NCBI GenBank assembly: GCA_937884975.1
Contig: CAKZZS010000016.1
Coordinates: forward strand, 1 to 37,866
Source: an uncultured Clostridia bacterium
GTDB taxonomy: Bacteria; Bacillota; Clostridia; Oscillospirales; Acutalibacteraceae
Direction: 5' to 3'
Length of the DNA stretch: 37,866 nucleotides
Positions within the stretch are counted from its first letter, which is position 1. Each line of letters opens with the position of its first letter. Below are positions 6,625 through 14,147 of this stretch, piece after piece. The notes beneath the pieces were generated by a model. That model was not told where the DNA came from. It saw nothing but the letters and a program-made list of their open reading frames with translations, and did no database searches. A program made the position numbers and the translations under genes.

Positions 6625-8796
6625 TTATTCAATTACACTCTCTAACAAAGGCAAATAGTACTTTTCATAACCCTCTTCGTTCGGGTGAACGCCGTCGCCG
6701 GTCGGATATACTCCGTTTCTTGTGTATGTATATGAAGAATCCATTCCGCAATTATAACAGTCAATAACCGTCACGCCGTATTTGAGGCATATTTCATCAA
6801 TTGCGGTTTTATAATCTTCATAAGTCAATCCATAGTCATTTGGTGTGTCTGTTCCGTTGACTTTATGTACTGAAACAAAATAGACCTTTGAATCGGGACA
6901 GTTATTCTTTATGTGATATAACGCCGCTTCAAGCGCTCCGCAGGTTGTGTTCATATCAAATTCGGTTTCACCGTCGGGCGTAATGTTTCCTAATGGCGAT
7001 GAAAGAAAATAATCATTGACTCCGCCTTCAAGAATGATGTAATCGAAATTGTCATTTACATTTTCAATGACACTTTCGCCTATGTGGTGGTATCCGGCTT
7101 TATCCGATGATAAGGTTCCTTTGCTGATTGCATTGTTTATTAGAGAATAGTTGTGATTCTCCGCGAATTGTGAAACATATGAATGCCCGTTTGATCCTTG
7201 ACCAAACGCTATTGAGTCACCGTCGGAATAAATCGATTTGGCTTGTTCATCTTTCTGAATGCATTTTTTTACATAATCCCCACAAATGACTGCACCGTTT
7301 CTGTTTATGCGTGAACGCACCGAAACAAAGAATTTATCATAGTCAAGATTATCGACAGTGTAGGTTAATTCAGTTGTAATACCCACCGTTTTCCAGTCTT
7401 CACCCGGAAGCATTATCATTATTTCGTATTCGTCTGCTTCGTTTCTTTTTGTCAGTTCGAGATTAAGCGAATCACCGTTTTGCTGCGCCGTAAAATAAAC
7501 GGCTCTCGGCAAAGTTGATGCTTTGACCGAACTGGAATCAAATCCGTTTATTTCATCATAACCGGCGACTGTAAAAGTGTATTCAACACCGGGCGTAAGA
7601 TCTTTAAAAACATAATTATTGCCTGTCGTTGTATTTATGGGCAATATTGATGAAGAGGACGCGTTATCATCCGAAACGGCAGGGAAGATATAATAAAAAT
7701 CAACATTTGCGTTTTTATTCCAACTGAGTCTGGCGCGACCATCGGATACGATAACTTTAAGACCTGTTACAGTGTGCGCAGAGGTTTTTGCTTTAATCGG
7801 TTCGTAGCTTTCGCTGTAAGAAACGATTTTATCTAATCCCTTCAAAGCCTTTACTGCAAAATAGTATTTTGTATTGTCCTGAAGGTTATTAAATGTATAG
7901 CTGTTGACGCCCGATAAAACAATTGCTTCTCTTTGCCATGCTTTCTGCTCAAGGTCATATTTGTAAAGTATGTAACCATCCGCATTACGGGTCTTGTCCC
8001 ATGTAAGCGTTATCCTTTCATAAGAAGGGCTGACCGCTATGTTATTGACTGCGTCAAGCAGGGTCGTAACATTTACAGTCGGTCTGTTTGCGCTTAAAAC
8101 CTCACGCCCGTTTACGGTACGGTAGGAGCGAATTGTAAAGTTGTACTTTTGTCCCGACGATAGTTTTGAAAAGCTGTATGATGTTTTTGTTATTTTTGCT
8201 TCTCTTTCCCAGCTTTTTGAGATCGCGTTATAACGGTATAAAACATAACCGTCGGCAGTTTTTGATTTATTCCAGGACAGGTTAATTGTACTTGCAGTTC
8301 TTGATGTCACCTTGAAGCCGGTCACATCTTCGGGACGTTTAAAAAGGGTGTAGGCGTATTTTGGAGTGCAGCTCTTGCTTAAAACCTTCTTACCGTCAAC
8401 GACTTTAAACGCTTTTACCGTAAAGCCGTATTTTGTATATTCGTCTAAATTGCTGAAAGTATAATTATTTGTGCTTGAATTGACACTTGCAATTGTTTCC
8501 CATTTCTTTTTTGATGGATTATATTTATACAAAACATAGCCGTCAGCGCCATTGACTCTTTTCCAGGTAAACTTGACAGAGTTTACGGTTCTTGTTTTTA
8601 TTGCAACGACGGTTACATCTGCAGGAGGTATTATCACCGTTTTCTCTTTTGAATTGGTGCTTGAATAACAGGGTTGTATTCTGCCGCTGAATGTTGAATA
8701 GCTTTTGTCGGCTCCTTTGCCCGTCAGAATTAAAACGCTGAAAAAAACAGCAGCGCAAAACAGTATGGAAATAATCTTGTTTAAAAAAGAATTCAT
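6625..8796 (-). CDS. Secreted multi-FN3 protein with C-terminal SGNH/GDSL hydrolase domain
   Basis: A 723-residue protein. AAGGATG precedes the ATG. Residues 1-26 look like a signal peptide (NKIISILFCAAVFFSVLILTG). Four fibronectin type III-like repeats follow (about 58-150, 155-246, 248-338, 341-430), with signatures such as LSWNKSKTADGYVLYRYN, then a weaker fifth (about 432-510). The C-terminal SGNH domain has YSDGDSIAFGQG (probable nucleophile Ser528), EGGVND (590-595) and DGVHPN (Asp701, His704). No sortase or dockerin signal is seen. It probably acts outside the cell as an esterase, perhaps on acylated polysaccharide; the substrate is inferred only. It lies 64 bp after trpS behind a hairpin, so it may be read through from that operon. 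Confidence 0.9.
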   Translation of the reverse strand: MNSFLNKIISILFCAAVFFSVLILTGKGADKSYSTFSGRIQPCYSSTNSKEKTVIIPPADVTVVAIKTRTVNSVKFTWKRVNGADGYVLYKYNPSKKKWETIASVNSSTNNYTFSNLDEYTKYGFTVKAFKVVDGKKVLSKSCTPKYAYTLFKRPEDVTGFKVTSRTASTINLSWNKSKTADGYVLYRYNAISKSWEREAKITKTSYSFSKLSSGQKYNFTIRSYRTVNGREVLSANRPTVNVTTLLDAVNNIAVSPSYERITLTWDKTRNADGYILYKYDLEQKAWQREAIVLSGVNSYTFNNLQDNTKYYFAVKALKGLDKIVSYSESYEPIKAKTSAHTVTGLKVIVSDGRARLSWNKNANVDFYYIFPAVSDDNASSSSILPINTTTGNNYVFKDLTPGVEYTFTVAGYDEINGFDSSSVKASTLPRAVYFTAQQNGDSLNLELTKRNEADEYEIMIMLPGEDWKTVGITTELTYTVDNLDYDKFFVSVRSRINRNGAVICGDYVKKCIQKDEQAKSIYSDGDSIAFGQGSNGHSYVSQFAENHNYSLINNAISKGTLSSDKAGYHHIGESVIENVNDNFDYIILEGGVNDYFLSSPLGNITPDGETEFDMNTTCGALEAALYHIKNNCPDSKVYFVSVHKVNGTDTPNDYGLTYEDYKTAIDEICLKYGVTVIDCYNCGMDSSYTYTRNGVYPTGDGVHPNEEGYEKYYLPLLESVIE

Positions 8797-8820
8797 TTTA
8801 TCGCATCCTTAATAATAAAT

Positions 8821-8844
8821 GGCGTATCGCTTTGGCGATACGCC
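8821..8844 (-). terminator. Hairpin between trpS and the FN3/SGNH gene
   Basis: GGCGTATCGC (8821-8830), four-base loop, GCGATACGCC (8835-8844): a perfect 10-bp stem. Read leftwards it is followed by ATTTATTATT rather than a solid T run, so termination may be partial. Confidence 0.6.
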
Positions 8845-8860
8845 GCGTGTAGTTTGAGGT

Positions 8861-9862
8861 TTAAAGCTGATAAAACCCAACCTTTTTCATAACCTTGCGA
8901 AGTGTTTTTTCGGCTCTGTAGGACGCTTTCTCGGCGCCTTGTTTCATACATTCGTTAAGGTACGCCTTGTCGTTAATGAGACGGGCATACTCCTCTTTAA
9001 GAGGTCGCAACTCTTCAACAACCGCTTCGGCAACCGCGCCTTTGAAATCGCCGTAGCCCTTGCCGTCAAATTCCTTTTCGATTTCCTCAAAGCTTTTACC
9101 CGTGCAACACGAATAAATGCCCATAAGGTTATTCACTCCGTCCTTGCCGTCTGCAAAGCGTACCTTCGCTTCGCTGTCGGTAACGGCGGACTTTATTTTT
9201 TTGACAATGACGTTATCGTCCTCAAGAATTGAAATGAAGGACTTTGTATTAAGGTCGGATTTACTCATTTTCTTTGTCGGCTCCTGAAGCGACATTATTT
9301 TAGCGCCGGTTTTGCCGATAAACGGCTCGGGAACTGTCAAAACGTCGCCGTAAATACCGTTGAAGCGGTTTGCAATATCACGGGCGAGTTCAAGGTGCTG
9401 CTTCTGGTCGTCGCCGACGGGAACAAAGTTTGACTGATAAACAAGTATATCCGCCGCCATAAGTACGGGATAATCGAAAAGACCGACGTTGATATTGTCA
9501 GGGTGCTTTTCGCTCTTATCCTTAAACTGGGTCATTCTTGCCGCCTCGCCGAACTGGGTGTAGCAGTTTAAAATCCAGCTTAACTGCGCGTGCTGGGGAA
9601 CGTGACTCTGAACTAATACAGTGTTTTTTTTCGGGTCAAGTCCGAGGGCAAGAAGAATCGCGTACATATCAAGCGTTCTCTGCCGCAGGAGCTTCGGATC
9701 GGTACGAACCGTAATCGAGTGCAAATCCGCAACGGCATAAAGGCAGTCGTAATCTGACGCCATATTTTTCCAGTTGCGAAGCGCGCCCAGGTAGTTGCCG
9801 AGTGTCGGCGTACCCGTCGGCTGAATTGCACTTAAAACTATCTGTTTTCTTTCGTTTTCCAT
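8861..9862 (-). CDS. trpS: Tryptophanyl-tRNA synthetase
   Basis: A 333-residue class I synthetase that charges tRNA-Trp. SAIQPTGTPTLGNYLGAL carries the HIGH-equivalent TLGNY (residues 20-24), and KMSKS lies at 198-202. GDDQKQHLELARDIANRFN between them is typical of bacterial TrpS. The length is normal. The start is 5 nt downstream of the alcohol dehydrogenase stop, so it is at the end of the rimP-ribF operon. I looked for a tryptophan T-box upstream and found none, which fits the lack of a separate promoter. Confidence 0.97.
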   Translation of the reverse strand: MENERKQIVLSAIQPTGTPTLGNYLGALRNWKNMASDYDCLYAVADLHSITVRTDPKLLRQRTLDMYAILLALGLDPKKNTVLVQSHVPQHAQLSWILNCYTQFGEAARMTQFKDKSEKHPDNINVGLFDYPVLMAADILVYQSNFVPVGDDQKQHLELARDIANRFNGIYGDVLTVPEPFIGKTGAKIMSLQEPTKKMSKSDLNTKSFISILEDDNVIVKKIKSAVTDSEAKVRFADGKDGVNNLMGIYSCCTGKSFEEIEKEFDGKGYGDFKGAVAEAVVEELRPLKEEYARLINDKAYLNECMKQGAEKASYRAEKTLRKVMKKVGFYQL

Positions 9863-9867
9863 AAAAA

Positions 9868-11076
9868 TTATTCCTTAATCTGTAATGCCTTTACAATTTC
9901 GGTAAGCTTTGCTTTGTCAAAAATTCTCGGAACGGGGTAGAGCGGATGCGCTTCCTTCATAGCTCTTTCAACTATTGTGTCAATATCCTCGTCCTTAATC
10001 TGGGTAAAGCCCTTCGGGATATTCATTCTCTCGTTCATTTCGTAGATAGCGGCAATAAAGCCCTTTGCCTTTTCTTCATCTGTTGCGCCGTCAATACCGA
10101 CAATGTCAGCAAGTTTTGAAAGCGAGCCGTAAACGCTGTCACCGAACTGCTCAAGCATAAACGGAAGAATAACCGCGTTAGCAAGTCCGTGAGGCACGCC
10201 GTACATTCCGCCGAGGTTGTGGGCAACCGCGTGAACGTAGCCGACATAAGCGCGCGTGAAAGCCATTCCTGCGTAGAAGGAAGCTTCAAGCATATTCTTT
10301 CTCGCTTCAATATTTTTGCCGTCATTGTAAGCGGTCTCAAGGTTTTCGAAGATAAGCTTTGTCGCCTTTTCGGCATATTCGCGAGTTGACTTTACGTTGG
10401 ATTTACCTATATATGCTTCAACCGCGTGAGTTAAAGCGTCAAGACCGGTTGTTGAGGTGATGTGAGGCGGAAGACCTACCGTAAGCTCGGGGTCAAGAAC
10501 CGCATATTTCGGGCGAAGAACGGGGTCGTTAATCGCATATTTTTCGTGAGTTTTCGGGTTTGAAACAACTGCCGCAACGGTGGTTTCACTGCCTGTTCCT
10601 GCGGTTGTGGGTACTGCAAAGAACGGGGGAAGCTTTTTCATAACCTTAAGTGTGCCGCGCATTTTTTCAAGAGGCTTATTAGGTCTTACAATTCTTGCCG
10701 CCGCAGCTTTTGCGCAGTCCATAGGAGAACCGCCGCCGAATGCGATAAAGCCTTCGCAGCCGTTGTCAAGATAAAGCTGTTTTGCTTCTTCGATGTTGTC
10801 AAAGGTGGGGTTGGGCTGAACGCCGTCATAAACGGTGTACTTAATGCCTTGCTTTTCAAGCTGATCAAAAAGTCCGTCAAGAAGATGAAGTCCCATAAGT
10901 CCCTTATCGGTGACAACAAGGACATTGTTTACACCCTTGTCCTTAATGAACGCAGGTAATTTTTTTACGCTGCCTGCGCCGCTGATGGTTTCAGGCGCGT
11001 CCCAGTTCATAAACAGGGTAAAAACATAAAAAACCTTCTGATAAGCACGATAGTAGAATTTCTTTAATTCCCACAT
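9868..11076 (-). CDS. Iron-containing alcohol dehydrogenase (group III)
   Basis: A 402-residue enzyme that likely interconverts an alcohol and an aldehyde or ketone with NAD(P)H. The nucleotide-binding motif FGGGSPMDCAKA is at about 113-124, and PTTAGTGSETT follows. The probable metal ligands are Asp213 and His217 (TGLDALTHAVEAY), His282 (GYVHAVAHNLGG) and His296 (VPHGLANA). An N-terminal extension of about 25 residues with YRAYQKVFYVFTLFMNW is present. It starts 6 nt after the ribF stop, with GAGTG overlapping the ribF end as ribosome-binding site, and precedes trpS. This is an odd place for a fermentation enzyme. The substrate cannot be read from the sequence. Confidence 0.95.
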   Translation of the reverse strand: MWELKKFYYRAYQKVFYVFTLFMNWDAPETISGAGSVKKLPAFIKDKGVNNVLVVTDKGLMGLHLLDGLFDQLEKQGIKYTVYDGVQPNPTFDNIEEAKQLYLDNGCEGFIAFGGGSPMDCAKAAAARIVRPNKPLEKMRGTLKVMKKLPPFFAVPTTAGTGSETTVAAVVSNPKTHEKYAINDPVLRPKYAVLDPELTVGLPPHITSTTGLDALTHAVEAYIGKSNVKSTREYAEKATKLIFENLETAYNDGKNIEARKNMLEASFYAGMAFTRAYVGYVHAVAHNLGGMYGVPHGLANAVILPFMLEQFGDSVYGSLSKLADIVGIDGATDEEKAKGFIAAIYEMNERMNIPKGFTQIKDEDIDTIVERAMKEAHPLYPVPRIFDKAKLTEIVKALQIKE

Positions 11077-11082
11077 ATTTTT

Positions 11083-11964
11083 TCACTCGCTTTCTGAAAT
11101 TTTTCTTTTATAAATATCCCTTTCGATTTGTTCCCTTAACTGTTCGACTGACTCAAATTTCTTTTCGTCACGCAAAAAGGAAACAAGCTCGACTGTGGGA
11201 CTTGTGCCGTATAAATTGCCGTTGAAAGACAGAATGTGCGTTTCGCTGTTGACATTTTCCGTGTTTTCAACTGTCGGTCGCAGACCGATATTTGTTATGG
11301 ATTTATATCTTTTGCCGTCAATAACCGTAAAGGAGAAATAGACGCCCTTTTTCGGTTCGACAAGCGTTTTTTCAAGAGTCTGGTTTACAGTCGGTACGCC
11401 GAGCTTTCTCCCGAGATGCTTTCCGTCAAGCACCTTCGACGAAAACGAAAAATACCTTCCGAGCATTTCGTTCGCCCTTTCGATTTCACCGCTCTGAATA
11501 AGAGAACGGATTTTTGTGGACGAAACGGGCTGTCCGTTGACGCTCACAATAGGCGAAACGGAAAGAACAATGCCGTTTTTTTCGCACTCCTGTTTAAGGT
11601 AATCAACATTTCCCGAGGCATTTTTGCCGAAACGGAAATTCTCACCGCACGAAACAGCGCCGACCTTCAACTGTTTAATCAGTATATCATAAAAAAACTC
11701 ATTTTTCGAGTAGTTGACGATTTTTTTAAACTCAAATCTGACCGCTTTTGCGCCGAGTTCATTTAAAAGCTTTTCTCTGTCCGGGTCGGTAATGAGCCTC
11801 GGCACGGTAACGCCGTTTGTGACCGAAAGGGGATGGACGTCAAAAAGCATTACAGCCGTGTCGAGATTTAACTCTTTTCCGAGTCGCACGGTGTTATTTA
11901 TTACCTGAATATGACCTTTGTGAAGCCCATCAAAAGTGCCGAGCGCAATTGCAGTTTTATTCAT
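11083..11964 (-). CDS. ribF: Bifunctional riboflavin kinase/FAD synthetase
   Basis: A 293-residue enzyme that makes FMN and then FAD from riboflavin. The N-terminal nucleotidyltransferase domain has ALGTFDGLHKGH and SCGENFRFGKNASGN. SSTKIRSLIQSGEIERANEM and GRYFSFSSKVLDGKHLGRKL lead into the C-terminal kinase domain with GVPTVNQTL and ITNIGLRPTVE. The length is standard. The start overlaps the truB stop by 4 bp, the usual truB-ribF coupling in Firmicutes. Cytoplasmic. Confidence 0.96.
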   Translation of the reverse strand: MNKTAIALGTFDGLHKGHIQVINNTVRLGKELNLDTAVMLFDVHPLSVTNGVTVPRLITDPDREKLLNELGAKAVRFEFKKIVNYSKNEFFYDILIKQLKVGAVSCGENFRFGKNASGNVDYLKQECEKNGIVLSVSPIVSVNGQPVSSTKIRSLIQSGEIERANEMLGRYFSFSSKVLDGKHLGRKLGVPTVNQTLEKTLVEPKKGVYFSFTVIDGKRYKSITNIGLRPTVENTENVNSETHILSFNGNLYGTSPTVELVSFLRDEKKFESVEQLREQIERDIYKRKISESE

Positions 11965-12845
11965 TCGCTCAACACCTTCTTTACGCTTAATTCATCGCTT
12001 GAAGCCTTTATTTCGCCGATTCCGAGAAAAATGTTTTCGGGTGAATACACGCGGTAATATCCCTCGTTTCCCGAGCAGTCAATTCTGCTTTTCATCAGCT
12101 CGCCGCCATTTTTAAAGCGCTTTGCCTGCGAAGAAGAAACGGTGACCTTTTCGTATTTTTCCAAAGCTCTGTCAAGCGGAATTACAAGCTTTTTCAACTC
12201 GCTTTCGTCCATCTGGCGCATTTGCTCAAGCGTAGTGCTTTCGTCAATAGAAAATCCGTTTGCCCTTGTTCTTGAAAGCTGATATAAAACCGCGCCGCAA
12301 CCGAGAGAAACGCCGATATCGTCCGCAAGTGAACGTATATATGTACCTGCGGAGCACTCAACGTAAATGTCAAAAAAGTCGTTCTGAACATTGAGAAGCT
12401 CAAGCTTTGAAATTTCCACCTCGCGCTGTTCGCGTTCAACAACCTCGCCGCGCCGCGCAAGGTCATAAAGCCTTACGCCGTCCTTCCTTATAGCGGAAAA
12501 CATGGGCGGTGTCTGGCTGATTTTACCCCTGAAAGAAGCAAGCGCCTTTTCAATTTCGGACGCGCTCACGCGCACGGGAGTTTTTGTAATAATTTCACCC
12601 GTAATATCAAGCGTATCGGTGGTAATGCCAAGCTGAACCTTTGCAATATACGCCTTTTTGTCAGTCTGCAAAAGCTCAATAAACCTTGTGGCTCTTCCGA
12701 CGGCAATGGGAAGCACACCCGTTGCAAATGGGTCAAGAGTGCCCGTGTGACCGCCCTTTTTTTCGTTAAAGAGCTTGAGCGTCTGCTTTACCGCCCAGAA
12801 GGAAGAAATATCCTGTTGTTTATTAAGACAAATAAAACCTGTCAT
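11961..12845 (-). CDS. truB: tRNA pseudouridine(55) synthase
   Basis: A 294-residue enzyme that makes pseudouridine 55 in the T-loop of tRNAs. The catalytic aspartate is Asp38 in GHTGTLDPFATGVLPIAVG. Other family motifs are KAYIAKVQLGITTDTLD, QTPPMFSAIRKDGVRLYDLA and CSAGTYIRSLADDIG. It overlaps the nrnA-like gene by 4 bp upstream and ribF by 4 bp downstream, so translation is probably coupled across the operon. Confidence 0.97.
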   Translation of the reverse strand: MTGFICLNKQQDISSFWAVKQTLKLFNEKKGGHTGTLDPFATGVLPIAVGRATRFIELLQTDKKAYIAKVQLGITTDTLDITGEIITKTPVRVSASEIEKALASFRGKISQTPPMFSAIRKDGVRLYDLARRGEVVEREQREVEISKLELLNVQNDFFDIYVECSAGTYIRSLADDIGVSLGCGAVLYQLSRTRANGFSIDESTTLEQMRQMDESELKKLVIPLDRALEKYEKVTVSSSQAKRFKNGGELMKSRIDCSGNEGYYRVYSPENIFLGIGEIKASSDELSVKKVLSE

Positions 12846-13786
12846 AAACTTTCCTTAACCGTTTTTAGAATAATCCGTTTAACCTCGTCAAGCGTGCCGT
12901 TGACTGTGCAACCCGAAGCGCGCGCATGTCCGCCGCCTCCGAGCTTAGCGCAAATTTCACACGCGTCGATGGGTTCGTTGGTCCTGACGGAGATTTTATA
13001 TTCGTTTTCGGCTTTTTCCCTTACCGTAACGCCGACAAGCACTCCCTCTATCTGACGGGGGAGAGCGGAAATTCCGTCGCACTCCGTTTCGTCCGAGCCG
13101 CTCAAACGGAACATTTCGGCGGTTACGCACATAAGAGCGCATTTGTCGTCAAAATACATTTCAAGACTTGAAAGCGCAAGCTTTTCGAGCTTTGCATAGG
13201 TTCTGGTTTTCGTTTCGAACATAAGGCGGTTGATTTCGCCGTTGTCGGCTCCAAGCTCAATAAGCTCGCTTGCGCAAAGATGGGTATGAGCCGTGGTGTT
13301 TGTGTAACGGAAGCAGCCCGTGTCCGTGGCAATGCCGACATACAGGCAGTCCGCAATTCTTTTGTCAATTGGTACGCCAAGCTCTTTAATAACCGAAAAA
13401 ACAATTTCGCAAGCCGCAGCTCTGTCCTCAAGGAGAAGAAGAGGGGAGAACTCCCTGTGCGAAATATGGTGGTCAATTGCAAGGTCGATTTTTCCCTCGT
13501 ATTTTTCCTTTAATCCGTCTCCGAGAAGCTTTATGTCCGCAACGTCAACAGTCACTGTAAAGCCGTCCGAAAAGCTGTCGTTTTTTATTCCGTCGCTTAA
13601 AAACAGAAACTTTTTCGGAACCTCGTTTTCACATTCGTGACGAACCTTCTTGCCCATTTTTTTAAGCGCATAAAACAGCGCGAAGCCGCTCCCGAGCGTG
13701 TCTCCGTCGGGATTCTGGTGGGAAAGAATTATAATGTTGTCATTCTCCTTTAAAAGCTTCGCCGCTTTTTTGACATCAACCGTCAT
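12842..13786 (-). CDS. nrnA: DHH/DHHA1 phosphoesterase, NrnA type (nanoRNase/pAp phosphatase)
   Basis: A 314-residue DHH-family enzyme expected to degrade very short RNAs and dephosphorylate pAp. SHQNPDGDTLGSG (His23, Asp27, Asp29) and the name motif AIDHHISH (Asp105-His107) form the metal site. The C-terminal DHHA1 domain ends with GGGHARASGCTV. The gene overlaps rbfA by 11 bp and truB by 4 bp, the normal place for this gene in Firmicute infB operons. Some relatives are cyclic-di-AMP-derived pApA hydrolases, so exact substrate preference is inferred. Confidence 0.93.
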   Translation of the reverse strand: MTVDVKKAAKLLKENDNIIILSHQNPDGDTLGSGFALFYALKKMGKKVRHECENEVPKKFLFLSDGIKNDSFSDGFTVTVDVADIKLLGDGLKEKYEGKIDLAIDHHISHREFSPLLLLEDRAAACEIVFSVIKELGVPIDKRIADCLYVGIATDTGCFRYTNTTAHTHLCASELIELGADNGEINRLMFETKTRTYAKLEKLALSSLEMYFDDKCALMCVTAEMFRLSGSDETECDGISALPRQIEGVLVGVTVREKAENEYKISVRTNEPIDACEICAKLGGGGHARASGCTVNGTLDEVKRIILKTVKESL

Positions 13787-14129
13787 TTTTATTTCCCTTT
13801 TCTAATTTTTTAAAGATTTCAAAGCTGTGCTCAACCGAGTCGTCGGCAATGAATTTTATTTCGGGCGCAACTCTTAAGTGAAGTCTTTTGGTGATTTCGT
13901 GTCTTATGAGCCCTGTCGCGCCGGACAGCCCCTTGACCGCTTCCTTTGCCGCCTCAATACCCTCAAGAGCGCTGACGTAAACCTTTGCGTATGACAAATC
14001 GTGAGTTACGTCAACGTGGACAACGGTCAGCATTTTGGAGCTGACTCTCGGGTCTTTAAGCTCTCTGACAATGGACGCGATTTCTCTTTTGATATCCTCG
14101 GACATTCTGTCCGCTTTATATCCTGCCAT
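13776..14129 (-). CDS. rbfA: 30S ribosome-binding factor A
   Basis: A 117-residue KH-like protein needed for late 30S maturation around the 16S rRNA 5' region. The family pattern is clear: ADRMSEDIKREIASIVRELK, then VDVTHDLSYAKVYVSALEG and GLIRHEITKRLHLRVAPEI, ending with DDSVEHSFEIFKKLEK. The length is typical. It lies 18 nt after infB and overlaps the DHH gene by 11 bp. Confidence 0.96.
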   Translation of the reverse strand: MAGYKADRMSEDIKREIASIVRELKDPRVSSKMLTVVHVDVTHDLSYAKVYVSALEGIEAAKEAVKGLSGATGLIRHEITKRLHLRVAPEIKFIADDSVEHSFEIFKKLEKGNKNDG

Positions 14130-14147
14130 TTTATTTCCTCTTTAAAA

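Noticed and set aside
6546..6767. A 73-residue plus-strand frame
   Set aside because: It runs through a bidirectional terminator and into the end of the SGNH gene on the other strand.
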